In this document: in pieces, positions 34,144-42,987 of the stretch
Layout: each line of letters begins with the position of its first letter
Position numbering within the stretch: position 1 is the stretch's first letter
Source: Kordia zhangzhouensis
GTDB lineage: Bacteria; Bacteroidota; Bacteroidia; Flavobacteriales; Flavobacteriaceae
Direction of reading: 5' to 3'
Assembly: GCF_001005305.1 (NCBI RefSeq)
Contig: NZ_LBMH01000016.1
Span: 1 to 62,059, forward strand
DNA: 62,059 nucleotides
Made by a program: the position numbers and the translations under genes
Notes under the pieces: generated by a model
The model's input: the letters and a program-made list of their open reading frames with translations, nothing else
Told to the model about the DNA's origin: nothing
Database searches by the model: none

Positions 34144-36915
34144 ATGAATAAACCATTTAATGTACTACTGATATCTTTTATCAGTTCTCTTACCTTTTTA
34201 TTGCATGCGCAAGAATACGAAATCAAAGGAAAAATTGTTGACAAGGCAGCTCAAACACCATTAGAGTCTGCCACTGTATATTTACAAACAATCAAAGATT
34301 CTACATTGGTTACCTATACTATTAGTGATAAGAATGGAAACTTTGAGTTGGCTGCGAGAACAGAATTTAAAGAGCTCAATTTATTTGTAACCTTCAATGG
34401 GTTTAAAACATACCTGCAAAAAATTACTCTAGATAAATCAGTAATCACGATTCCTGAAATTTCTATGGAGCTTGCTTCTAATGAGTTGGATGCTGTGCAA
34501 ATTACAGCGATAAAAGCACCTGTTACAGTAAAAAAAGATACATTAGAATTCAATGCAGATTCATTTAAAGCACGACCAGACGCTACCGTAGAAGACTTGA
34601 TTAAAAAGCTGCCTGGTGTTGAAGTAGACAGTGATGGAAAAATCAAGGTCAATGGGAAAGAAGTAAACAAAGTATTGGTAAACGGAAAACCGTTTTTTGG
34701 TAATGATCCGAATATTGCTACCAAAAACTTAACAAAAGAAATTGTAGATAAAATACAAGTAACAACTACTAAAAGTGAATCTGAAGAATTTACTGGAAAA
34801 CAAGGCACTTCAGAAGAACAAACAATAAACATAGAACTCAAGAAAGATCAAAACAAAGGTTTTTTTGGGCGTGCAACCATTAGTGGAGGTACAGATGAGC
34901 GTTATGCGTTGAGCGGTATTGGAAATTACTTTAATGATAAGCAACGACTGAGTGTTTTGGCAGGTAAAAATAACATCAATAGTTCTGGATTTAGCTTTGA
35001 TGAAATCTTTGATATGATGGGACATGCCGGCGGAGGCGTGAACTTTAATAGCAATGGTTCGTTTTCTGTTGGAGGTGTTGGTTTTGGGGGAGGACAAGGA
35101 ATTACGACTTCTACAAATGCAGGCGCTAGTTTTGTTGATGAATATAAAGACAAAACAGAAGTAATCGCAGATTATTTCTTTTCCCGTGCCGATTCTGAAA
35201 ATGAGAGTAGAGTAGAACGTGAAAATATTTTACCTGATGGAAGTTTCTTTACCAATTCGCGTAGTACATTTTTAAGTAGAAGCGATAGTCATAGAGCGAG
35301 TACAGAATTACAATTTGAGATTGATTCAACTCTTAAGGTAGTAGTTGCGCCAACATTTCGTTTTTCTGAAGGAGAAAATTTTTCATCGCGAAATGAAGAA
35401 TCTCTTGATGATGAAGGAAACCTCTTAAACCAAGGAACTTCACAAAACCGAACAGATGCAGAGCGTCGTAACTTTTCTGGAGATATAGACGTAATCAAAA
35501 AGTTTGGAAGCAAAGGAGCATACCTCCGATTAAGTACAAATGGAAACTTTGTGAACAATGATTCCGAAAATTTCTTGAATACAACAAATGAAATTTTTGG
35601 TACCTCTCCTTCTACCGAAACAAGAGATCAGTTTACTACAACCCATACCAAGGAGAATAGCGTATCAGCAGATGTTGAATATCGTATTCCTCTTAAAGGA
35701 AAACTGTTTTTAGACTTAAATTATACTTTTACTAATAGAAGTGAGCGTAACGACAGGCGCGTATTTGACTTTGATAATACCTCCAATGCGTATGATGATT
35801 TCAATGCTACCTTAAGTTCAGATTTAAAGGTAAACTTTCAAACTCATTCACCTAAAATTGGAGTGAACTATGAAACTGAGAAATTATATTTGAGTTTCAA
35901 TACAGGATTGCTTTTCTCAGAACTTGAAAACAAGGAGTTTGTGCAAAATACAACGGTTCGTTCTACATTCTCAGATATAAACATCAATAGCTACATGCGC
36001 TATCGTATCAAACAAGGAATGAGTCTTTCATTCAATTACAATACAAGTTCTCAATCGCCAACAGCTCAACAATTGCAACCGGTTGCAGATGTTAGTAATC
36101 CATTAAATATCATTGTTGGTAATCCTAATCTGAATCGAGAATTTAACCATCGATTTTATGTGAATTTTAATAACTACGACTTTAAAAGCAAAAGCGGTTT
36201 CTTCTCATGGATTTCTGCGGGATTTACGAATGATAGAATAGTTCCTCTATCTACAACAGATGAAAATAGAATCAGAACTACAACCTATACCAATGTAAGT
36301 GGCGTTTACAGAGTAAATGGAGGTTCATCATATAGCAAGACTATTAAAAAAGACAGTACTTCTTTGCGTTTCAGAGTCGGATTCTATGGAAATTTCAATA
36401 AAGAATTCAACTTTAGTAATGGGGTTAAATTTTCTACTGAACGCAGTACAATTACACCAAACGTTCGTTTTACGTACAACTTCAAAGAATTATTGGAAAT
36501 TGAACCAAATTATAGAGTAGGACTCAACACGATTCGATACAGCTTGGATAACCTAAATAATGAAAGCTATCAAAATCACACAGTATCTTTAAAAACAACG
36601 ACATTTTGGCCTAAAAATATTGTATTTGGTAATGACATTCAGTACACATACAATACCAATGTTGCTCCCGGATTTGATAGGAGTGCTTTGTTTTGGAACA
36701 TGAGTTTGGGAGTGAAAATTTTAAAGGAAAAAGGAACAATTAAACTTTCTGCGTATGACTTGTTGAACCAAAACATCAATACAAGACGTACGATTACTGC
36801 CGATTATATTCAAGATGCTCAAAGTACAGTACTACAGCGTTACTTCATGTTAGGATTTACCTATAAACTTAGTAAGGTAGGAGGTAATAGTAGCGGCGGA
36901 GTAGAATTCTTTTAA
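34144..36915 (+). CDS. Outer-membrane beta-barrel protein of the TonB-dependent receptor type
   Basis: A 923-residue protein: signal peptide (LLHAQ|EYE, about 23), a carboxypeptidase-like regulatory Ig domain (about 26-110; KGKIVDKAAQTPLESATVYL), a plug-like domain (about 120-225; FKARPDATVEDLIKKLPGVE, VNGKEVNKVLVNGKPFFG), and a long beta-barrel ending in a terminal aromatic F (GVEFF). It belongs to the OMP_b-brl_3 type without an obvious SusD partner nearby, so the ligand is unknown. Residues about 295-325 are Gly/Phe-rich (GGGVNFNSNGSFSVGGVGFG). Confidence 0.88.
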   Translation: MNKPFNVLLISFISSLTFLLHAQEYEIKGKIVDKAAQTPLESATVYLQTIKDSTLVTYTISDKNGNFELAARTEFKELNLFVTFNGFKTYLQKITLDKSVITIPEISMELASNELDAVQITAIKAPVTVKKDTLEFNADSFKARPDATVEDLIKKLPGVEVDSDGKIKVNGKEVNKVLVNGKPFFGNDPNIATKNLTKEIVDKIQVTTTKSESEEFTGKQGTSEEQTINIELKKDQNKGFFGRATISGGTDERYALSGIGNYFNDKQRLSVLAGKNNINSSGFSFDEIFDMMGHAGGGVNFNSNGSFSVGGVGFGGGQGITTSTNAGASFVDEYKDKTEVIADYFFSRADSENESRVERENILPDGSFFTNSRSTFLSRSDSHRASTELQFEIDSTLKVVVAPTFRFSEGENFSSRNEESLDDEGNLLNQGTSQNRTDAERRNFSGDIDVIKKFGSKGAYLRLSTNGNFVNNDSENFLNTTNEIFGTSPSTETRDQFTTTHTKENSVSADVEYRIPLKGKLFLDLNYTFTNRSERNDRRVFDFDNTSNAYDDFNATLSSDLKVNFQTHSPKIGVNYETEKLYLSFNTGLLFSELENKEFVQNTTVRSTFSDININSYMRYRIKQGMSLSFNYNTSSQSPTAQQLQPVADVSNPLNIIVGNPNLNREFNHRFYVNFNNYDFKSKSGFFSWISAGFTNDRIVPLSTTDENRIRTTTYTNVSGVYRVNGGSSYSKTIKKDSTSLRFRVGFYGNFNKEFNFSNGVKFSTERSTITPNVRFTYNFKELLEIEPNYRVGLNTIRYSLDNLNNESYQNHTVSLKTTTFWPKNIVFGNDIQYTYNTNVAPGFDRSALFWNMSLGVKILKEKGTIKLSAYDLLNQNINTRRTITADYIQDAQSTVLQRYFMLGFTYKLSKVGGNSSGGVEFF

Positions 36916-36984
36916 AATCAATGAAATCATAAAAAATAGTTTCTTTCTGTGTATTTGAGCAAACATTTAAAATAAAATTTTACT

Positions 36985-37000
36985 ACTACAACGTTGTAGT
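36985..37000. promoter_or_regulatory. 16-bp perfect palindrome upstream of the lectin/T9SS gene
   Basis: ACTACAACGTTGTAGT is perfectly self-complementary, with a half-copy TTACAACG at about 37026. A TATTTTTG -7 box lies at 37046-37053, 15 bp before the ATG. Possible operator. Confidence 0.4.
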
Positions 37001-37067
37001 TAAGGAAAACAAATACACTAGTCTGTTACAACGTATAAAAAAATGTATTTTTGAGAAGAACATACGT

Positions 37068-39494
37068 ATGAATATGCGCTTCTGGGTACATTTTTTTAGA
37101 ATTTTTTTGATGCTCTTTGCTGTAGCTAATGTGAAGGCACAAACTCCGCCAACAATTTCTGCACAAGGTGACCAGCAGTATTGTGGAGACATGCCAATGT
37201 TTATAGCGATGAATGTTTCAATCACGGATCCAGATCCGCAAGATACAACTTTGCCTATAGTATATATTCAAATTTCAGAAGGGTATAGCAACGGACAAGA
37301 TGTGCTTTCTCTTACAGGAAGTCATCCTAATATTGATGCTTTTTGGACACCAGATCTTGGACGATTGGCATTGGTAGGTCCTGCAACCTTTGCAGAATAT
37401 GAAGCTGCCATTGAAGCGGTTGCTTTTAGCACTACACAAACCAACTTTACCGAAGATAAATTCTTTTCAATCAATTTGGGAGATGCTAATTATTTACCAT
37501 CTACAGGACATTATTATTTTTATGTGCAAGATGCTGGAATTACGTGGACAGATGCACGAATAGCTGCGGAGTCTCAAACCTATTTTGGACTACAAGGATA
37601 TCTTGCAACATTAACTACTGCGGAAGAAGCTGCACTAGCAGGTTCGCAAAGTTCTGGAACAGGATGGATTGGAGCTTCTGATAGCGATCAAGAAGGTACT
37701 TGGAAATGGGTTACGGGTCCTGAGGCAGGAACAATTTTTTGGATTGGAGAAGTAAATGGAACTCCTCAAAATGGAGCGTATACTTTCTGGAATACAGGAG
37801 AGCCAAATAATTTTCAAGGAGAACACTATGCGCATATCACCGATCCAAGTGTGGGTCTGTTAGGATCATGGAACGATTTGCCAAATGTAGGATCAACAGA
37901 TCCAAATAATCCGTATCATCCGCAAGGATATGTAGTAGAATTTGGAGGAATGCCGGGAGAGCCAGCAATTAATTTATCGGTCAGTACACGAATTGAAACT
38001 CCTAAGTCTGTAATAACAGAAGCATCTAATTGCGGACCTACAACGTTGACATTGAGTGTCGAAACCAATACAGATAGCGTGTTATGGTATGAATCTGCAA
38101 CAGCAAATATGCCTGTTCATATAGGAACGCACTATACTGTTGCCATAACTGAAACTACTACATACTGGATATTTCCTGCTTTTTCAGGTTGTACAAATGG
38201 CGCAAGAATTCCCGTTATAGCAACCATTTTTGAGCTTCCTGAAACACAAGATATTACGATTGTTCAATGTGGAGCAACTAACGGAACAACAATTTTTAAT
38301 TTATTTGAGTATAGTGAAGACGTTTCGGCGGGAATCATAGCTAATAGACAAGTTCGATATTATGAAGATAGTACATTAACACAGGAAATTACTACAAGTG
38401 CTTATACAAATACATCAAATCCGCAAACAGTATATGCCAAAGTAACAGACTTGGTTTCAGGTTGTGAAAATACAGCTGAAGTTACTTTGGAAGTAGAATC
38501 AAATGCAGTGTCTAATGCTATTATTACTGCTTGCGATACGGCAGATGAACTAGGGTTTACTGAATTTGACTTGTCGCTTGCAGATGCACAAATCATTAAT
38601 GGATTGCCCGCTAATGTCGCTGTAACTTATTATGAAACATTAGCAGACGCATTAGTATTGGAAAATCCTCTTTCTAGTCCATTTACCAATACAATAGCTA
38701 ACACACAGACTATTTTTGCGCGTGTTTCATTAGATGGGAATTGTTACGGAATTGGAGAAGTTTTACTTTTTGTAAACAATTTGCCTCCAATAGATACTTC
38801 GGAAACAGTATATTATTGCTTAAACTCAGCACCGCAGTTAGTTACTCTAGAAAGTGGAATCACTCAAAACATTGCTAATTATACATTTTTATGGTCAACT
38901 GGGGAAATGACACCAACAATCCAAGTCAATGAGTTAGGAAGTTATTCAGTAAAAGTTACGGAAGTTGATGGATGTAGTAAAACGAAAACAGTAGTTGTAG
39001 AACCTTCCAATATAGCTTCTATAGAGAATATTTTAGTTCAAGATATCTCTCATCCTAATATCATTACGGTGTTAGTATCAGGAGAAGGGACATATGTGTA
39101 TGCTTTAGATAATCCCAACGCAATTTATCAAGAATCGAATGTTTTTGAAAATGTTTCTGCTGGATTTCATACGGTTTATGTAAAGGATATTAAAAACAAT
39201 TGTGGTATTGTGGATGAAGTGGTAGCTGTAATTGGTTATCCTAAGTTTTTTACTCCAAACAATGATGGTATAAACGACACATGGCAACTTAAAGGAGTCT
39301 CAACAATATTTCGTAACAATACACGTGTATTTATCTACAATCGTTTTGGAAAATTACTTCGAGTCTTAATCAACACAGATGATGTTTGGGACGGAACCAT
39401 TAAAGGAAAGTCTATGCCTTCGGGTGATTATTGGTTTTCTGCAAGTTTACCTGATGGACGTGTTTTTACAGGACATTTTACATTGAAAAGGTAG
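37068..39494 (+). CDS. Secreted C-type lectin protein with gliding-motility-associated (T9SS type B) C-terminus
   Basis: An 808-residue exported protein: signal peptide (VKAQ|TPP, about 25), an N-terminal beta domain, a C-type lectin domain (about 148-300), an Ig-like/PKD-like region (about 320-715), and a CHU_C-type C-terminal domain (YPKFFTPNNDGINDTWQLKG to FTLKR) that directs type IX secretion and surface attachment. The lectin domain keeps the carbohydrate motif E245-P-N247 (mannose-type) and the calcium motif W268-N-D270, so sugar binding is plausible. Role: probable surface adhesin. The T9SS itself is not in this window. Confidence 0.9.
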   Translation: MNMRFWVHFFRIFLMLFAVANVKAQTPPTISAQGDQQYCGDMPMFIAMNVSITDPDPQDTTLPIVYIQISEGYSNGQDVLSLTGSHPNIDAFWTPDLGRLALVGPATFAEYEAAIEAVAFSTTQTNFTEDKFFSINLGDANYLPSTGHYYFYVQDAGITWTDARIAAESQTYFGLQGYLATLTTAEEAALAGSQSSGTGWIGASDSDQEGTWKWVTGPEAGTIFWIGEVNGTPQNGAYTFWNTGEPNNFQGEHYAHITDPSVGLLGSWNDLPNVGSTDPNNPYHPQGYVVEFGGMPGEPAINLSVSTRIETPKSVITEASNCGPTTLTLSVETNTDSVLWYESATANMPVHIGTHYTVAITETTTYWIFPAFSGCTNGARIPVIATIFELPETQDITIVQCGATNGTTIFNLFEYSEDVSAGIIANRQVRYYEDSTLTQEITTSAYTNTSNPQTVYAKVTDLVSGCENTAEVTLEVESNAVSNAIITACDTADELGFTEFDLSLADAQIINGLPANVAVTYYETLADALVLENPLSSPFTNTIANTQTIFARVSLDGNCYGIGEVLLFVNNLPPIDTSETVYYCLNSAPQLVTLESGITQNIANYTFLWSTGEMTPTIQVNELGSYSVKVTEVDGCSKTKTVVVEPSNIASIENILVQDISHPNIITVLVSGEGTYVYALDNPNAIYQESNVFENVSAGFHTVYVKDIKNNCGIVDEVVAVIGYPKFFTPNNDGINDTWQLKGVSTIFRNNTRVFIYNRFGKLLRVLINTDDVWDGTIKGKSMPSGDYWFSASLPDGRVFTGHFTLKR

Positions 39495-39594
39495 TTCTCT
39501 TTTTATTATAAAAAGGAAAAGTAAGTTGTAGTCTTCACTAAGAATACAGATTTGCAAAATAAAGTAAGTGTATAGCTTGTGGAGTTTATAAGAG

Positions 39595-40410
39595 TTACCA
39601 ACTTCCTCCAGCACCACCACCACTGAATCCGCCGCCGCCAAAACCGCCACCAAATCCGCCTCCGCCGCCGAAGCCGCCACCGCCACTTCCACTGCCAAAG
39701 GAACCTTTTCCGAGATTGCTGAGGATGATAATGTCTAATAAGTCACTTCCCGTAGTGCCTCTGCCTCCACGGTTATTTCCACCACCATTTCGTTTGCTAT
39801 TCCCCAAAATAGAAATAAGCACAATAAAAAAGATAATTAAGAAAATAATAACACCTATAGGTAATTCTTCACTAGAGGTTTTTCGTGTTCCTGTAAACTT
39901 CCCCTCAAGGGCTTCAATAATGCTATCAACACCTTCGTTCAAACCACCATAATAATCACCTCTTTTAAAATAAGGAATAATACGATTTCTGGTAATTTGT
40001 CCAACAATTCCTGCTGTCAATGTGTTTTCTGCACCATATCCTGGAGATATCCATATTTTTCGATCGTTAACTGCCAAAACCACCATGACGCCGTTGTCTT
40101 TTCCTTTTTGTCCTACACCCCATTTATGCCCCCATTCAGGTGTGAGCATACCAATACTTTCTCCTTTGGTTGACTCGATAATGGCAATAACAATTTGAGT
40201 AGAGGTTGTGTCAGAATATTTAATGATTTTATTTTCAAGAGAAGCCTTTTCAGAGCGATTCAATAACCCTGCATAATCATATATAGCATCTGGATTTGCT
40301 TTGGTAGGCTTTGGCGGAATGTCAAATTGCGCATGCGCAACATTCAAAAAAAGCAATCCAATAATGCAAATGAATGTAGATAAGTAATTGATCTTTTTAG
40401 TAATGAACAT
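39595..40410 (-). CDS. TPM-domain protein with glycine-rich C-terminus
   Basis: A 271-residue protein: signal peptide (VAHAQ|FDI, about 28), a TPM phosphatase-like domain (about 35-175; IYDYAGLLNRSEKASLENKI, VVLAVNDRKIWISPGYGAEN), one membrane helix (about 185-203), and a C-terminal tail of about 45 residues rich in GGGFGG and ending GGSW. TPM proteins occur in membrane-protein quality control or as membrane-anchored phosphatases; the role here is inferred only. It overlaps the stop of the previous TPM gene by one base, forming a LemA-TPM-TPM operon. Confidence 0.88.
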   Translation of the reverse strand: MFITKKINYLSTFICIIGLLFLNVAHAQFDIPPKPTKANPDAIYDYAGLLNRSEKASLENKIIKYSDTTSTQIVIAIIESTKGESIGMLTPEWGHKWGVGQKGKDNGVMVVLAVNDRKIWISPGYGAENTLTAGIVGQITRNRIIPYFKRGDYYGGLNEGVDSIIEALEGKFTGTRKTSSEELPIGVIIFLIIFFIVLISILGNSKRNGGGNNRGGRGTTGSDLLDIIILSNLGKGSFGSGSGGGGFGGGGGFGGGFGGGGFSGGGAGGSW

Positions 40411-40850
40411 TAGCCTCTTGAAATTTCGTTTGGTAGTTCGTTTTCGTCAGTATCAGCATCCCAAGGAAAGTGTTTTTGTAGTTCTAGTCCAGCCTGCAAA
40501 ACACCTTCTATGAGTCCTTGTTTAAAATTGCCTTGTTTGAATTGGTTACGCATGGCATCACGAGTACTATCCCAAAATCCCTTTGGAACTACATTATTGA
40601 TGCCTTCATCTCCATAAATTACAAATGTTTTATCACTTACAGCGACATAAATGAGTACACCATTTCGCAATCGTGTATTGTCCATTTTTAGCAAATGAAA
40701 TACTTCTAGCGTACGATTAAACGTATCCATATCGGTATGATTTTCAATATGAACGCGGATTTCGCCAGAAGTACTTCGTTCTGCTTTTCTGATAGCAGCT
40801 ATGATTTCTTCTTCTTCCTTAGCGGACAGGAAATCTTCTACTTTAGACAT
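40410..40850 (-). CDS. Soluble TPM-domain protein
   Basis: A 146-residue protein consisting of a single TPM domain with no signal peptide: EIIAAIRKAERSTSGEIRVH, LRNGVLIYVAVSDKTFVIYG and a C-terminal FKQGLIEGVLQAGLELQKHF. It is predicted to be cytoplasmic, unlike its downstream neighbour. Middle gene of the LemA (20 bp gap) - TPM - TPM (1-bp overlap) operon. Confidence 0.87.
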   Translation of the reverse strand: MSKVEDFLSAKEEEEIIAAIRKAERSTSGEIRVHIENHTDMDTFNRTLEVFHLLKMDNTRLRNGVLIYVAVSDKTFVIYGDEGINNVVPKGFWDSTRDAMRNQFKQGNFKQGLIEGVLQAGLELQKHFPWDADTDENELPNEISRG

Positions 40851-40870
40851 AGTTTTTTGTTTTTTGCTCT

Positions 40871-41461
40871 TTATTGAAAGTCAAATTCAACATCTGGAGC
40901 TTTTTCAGAACCAGAATCAGCCTTAAATCGAGCCATTTCATCAAAGCCAAATACGCCTGCTACTAGATTGTTAGGGAATGTTTTTGTCGCTTTGTTGTAA
41001 TTATTTACGGCAGCATTAAAACGGTTTCTAGATGTACGAACTGAGTTTTCAGTACTAGCCAATTCGTCTTGTAGTTTTAAAAAGTTTTGATTTGCTTTCA
41101 GGTCAGGATAACGCTCTACAGTCACTAATAATCGAGAAAGAGCACTTGATAAACCTGCTTGTGCTTCTTGGAATTTTGCCATGTTTTCTGGCGTTAAGTT
41201 GTCGGCATTGATTTGCGTTTGAGTAGCTTTTGCTCTAGCTTCAATTACGTCAGTCAATGTTTTTCTCTCAAAGTCAGCAGCACCTTTTACGGTTTTTACT
41301 AAATTTCCAATAAGGTCGTTTCTACGTTGATATTCACTTTCTACATTCGACCATGAAGTTTTAGCATCTTCTCTTAAAATCACCATGCTATTGTATTTGG
41401 TGTAAGCAAAAATTGCTAACGCTGCAAGAATGACAAGGATAATTACTGTTTTTTTACTCAT
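40871..41461 (-). CDS. lemA: LemA family protein
   Basis: A 196-residue membrane-anchored helical protein with an N-terminal membrane helix (about 5-22) and the LemA core: WSNVESEYQRRNDLIGNLVK, TLTDVIEARAKATQ, LLVTVERYPDLKANQNFLKL and the classical end FPNNLVAGVFGF. Found widely next to TPM-domain genes, as here; function unknown. Confidence 0.93.
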   Translation of the reverse strand: MSKKTVIILVILAALAIFAYTKYNSMVILREDAKTSWSNVESEYQRRNDLIGNLVKTVKGAADFERKTLTDVIEARAKATQTQINADNLTPENMAKFQEAQAGLSSALSRLLVTVERYPDLKANQNFLKLQDELASTENSVRTSRNRFNAAVNNYNKATKTFPNNLVAGVFGFDEMARFKADSGSEKAPDVEFDFQ

Positions 41462-41510
41462 AATTATTCAAATTTAATGTATTACTATAGTATTGTTATT
41501 GGTTAAAACG

Positions 41511-41840
41511 TTACAGATTATCTTTAATTTTTACAAGTTCTGCACGTATCAGTTGTAATTTACGAATAATCTCAAAATTGGAAAGTGTTTTTTTCTTTTC
41601 TTCTTTTAAGTGCACTTTAGCACCTTCAAGTGTAAATCCGCGTTCTTTTACTAAATGGTAGATAAGTTCGAGGTTTTTAATATCTTCAGGAGTAAATTTT
41701 CGATTCCCTTTAGCATTTTTTTTAGGTTGTATTACATCAAATTCTTTTTCCCAAAAACGAATTAAAGATGCATTGACACCAAAAGCTTTGGCTACTTCTC
41801 CTATACTATAATATAATTTTTCAGGTAGATCAATATGCAT
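41511..41840 (-). CDS. MerR-family DNA-binding protein
   Basis: A 109-residue protein with a MerR winged HTH (YYSIGEVAKAFGVNASLIRF ... WEKEFDVIQPKKNAKGNRKF) and a short coiled-coil tail, lacking an effector domain. The motif W-E-x-x-F rather than Y-x-x-x-G places it with small MerR proteins common in Bacteroidetes. Its ATG overlaps the stop of the M23 peptidase gene by one base, so it is translationally coupled to it. Confidence 0.88.
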   Translation of the reverse strand: MHIDLPEKLYYSIGEVAKAFGVNASLIRFWEKEFDVIQPKKNAKGNRKFTPEDIKNLELIYHLVKERGFTLEGAKVHLKEEKKKTLSNFEIIRKLQLIRAELVKIKDNL

Positions 41841-42814
41841 TAGTCAAGCGATTGATTCTGTTTAGCAGCATTCTTTAATAATTCTTCAAACTCTATAGGA
41901 GATAAGTTTCCGTAATAGAAATTAATAGGATCGATCTTTTCTCCATTTTTATGTATTTCGTAATGTAAGTGTGGTGCTTGTGAACGACCTGTACTTCCTA
42001 CAAACCCTATCAAATCACCACGTTTTACTTTAGTTCCTTGGCGAACGTTATATTTGCTCAAGTGCGCATACAAAGATATGTATCCATATCCATGATCAAT
42101 ACGAATATGCTTTCCAAAACCAGAAGAAGAATTGTCTGCTCGAATCACAACACCATCGCCTGAAGCGTACACAGGAGTCCCTCTTGGAGCGGTAAAGTCC
42201 ATTCCCCAATGCATTTTTCTAGCTTTTGTAAACGGATCATTTCGCATACCGTATCCAGAAGCCATACGAGTAAGATTTTCATTATTTACAGGTTGAATAG
42301 CAGGAATTGAGGCAAGAAACTTTTCTTTATCTTCTGCCAATTTTGCAATCTCATCTAATGATTTTGACTGAACAATCAAGCGTTTTTGTAATTTTTCCAG
42401 TTGTTTGGTTGTGGAAATTAGCAACTCTGAGTTGTCATAATTGTATAACGCTTCGTAACGGTTTACACCACCAAAACCAGCATTTCGTTGTTCCTCAGGA
42501 ATTGGATTTGCTTCAAAATACAATCGGTAAATATTATTATCGCGCTCTTCAATATTTTCTAAAACAGATTCGGCTTGTTCAATTTTTTTATTCAATAAAT
42601 CATATTGAAGTTTCATTTGAGCCAGCTCACGTTTTAAAACTTTTTCATTTGGAGTTTCTAAAGGAGTATAAAAAAACAAAGTAAACAGTAAAATAGAACA
42701 TAAAATAACAGAAGCTATATACAATAAAATAAAGCCAACTTTACGACCGCGCTTGGTTTCAATCTTACGGTAGGACAATGTTTCTGAATCGTAATAATAT
42801 TTTACCTTACTCAT
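41840..42814 (-). CDS. M23-family metallopeptidase (cell-wall endopeptidase)
   Basis: A 324-residue inner-membrane-anchored protein: cytoplasmic basic N-terminus, one membrane helix (about 27-49), a coiled coil (about 56-95), and a C-terminal lysostaphin-type domain (about 195-300). The zinc site is intact: HWGMDFTAPRGTPVYA (H, D) and APHLHYEIHKNG (H-x-H). Expected to cleave peptidoglycan cross-bridges during growth. It is divergent from alaS, the usual arrangement in Flavobacteriaceae. Confidence 0.93.
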   Translation of the reverse strand: MSKVKYYYDSETLSYRKIETKRGRKVGFILLYIASVILCSILLFTLFFYTPLETPNEKVLKRELAQMKLQYDLLNKKIEQAESVLENIEERDNNIYRLYFEANPIPEEQRNAGFGGVNRYEALYNYDNSELLISTTKQLEKLQKRLIVQSKSLDEIAKLAEDKEKFLASIPAIQPVNNENLTRMASGYGMRNDPFTKARKMHWGMDFTAPRGTPVYASGDGVVIRADNSSSGFGKHIRIDHGYGYISLYAHLSKYNVRQGTKVKRGDLIGFVGSTGRSQAPHLHYEIHKNGEKIDPINFYYGNLSPIEFEELLKNAAKQNQSLD

Positions 42815-42851
42815 TACTTAAATTATACTATTTTTGTACAGATTTCTCGTG

Positions 42852-42882
42852 AAAAGTTAGCACGATGAATTTGTAAAACAAA
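42852..42882 (-). promoter_or_regulatory. Promoter of the M23 peptidase-MerR operon
   Basis: In minus-strand sense TTTG (42879-42882) is followed by 19 bp and TAACTTTT (42852-42859), a good flavobacterial promoter; the ATG is 37 nt further. Confidence 0.5.
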
Positions 42883-42987
42883 CAAATATAGCTATTGTTT
42901 TACAGTTTAAAGAAAAATTAAAGAAGGTTAAGATAATTTTAATAAGTGAACGAATTATCAACCCAATAGTATATAAAAATATAATTC

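Noticed and set aside
34314-35558. Several ORFs of 75-175 codons antisense to the outer-membrane barrel gene
   Set aside because: They lie wholly inside a well-supported 923-codon gene and have compositions typical of reverse-complement shadows.
36985-37000. ACAACGTTGT palindrome as a fifteenth array element
   Set aside because: It shares the ACAACGTT word with element ends but lacks arms and interior, lies outside the array, and sits between plus-strand chromosomal genes; more likely an operator or chance.
39447-39952. Ala/Val-rich and Pro-rich ORFs opposite the Gly-rich tail of the TPM protein
   Set aside because: Low-complexity by-products of the GGG-FGG-coding repeat read in other frames or on the other strand.
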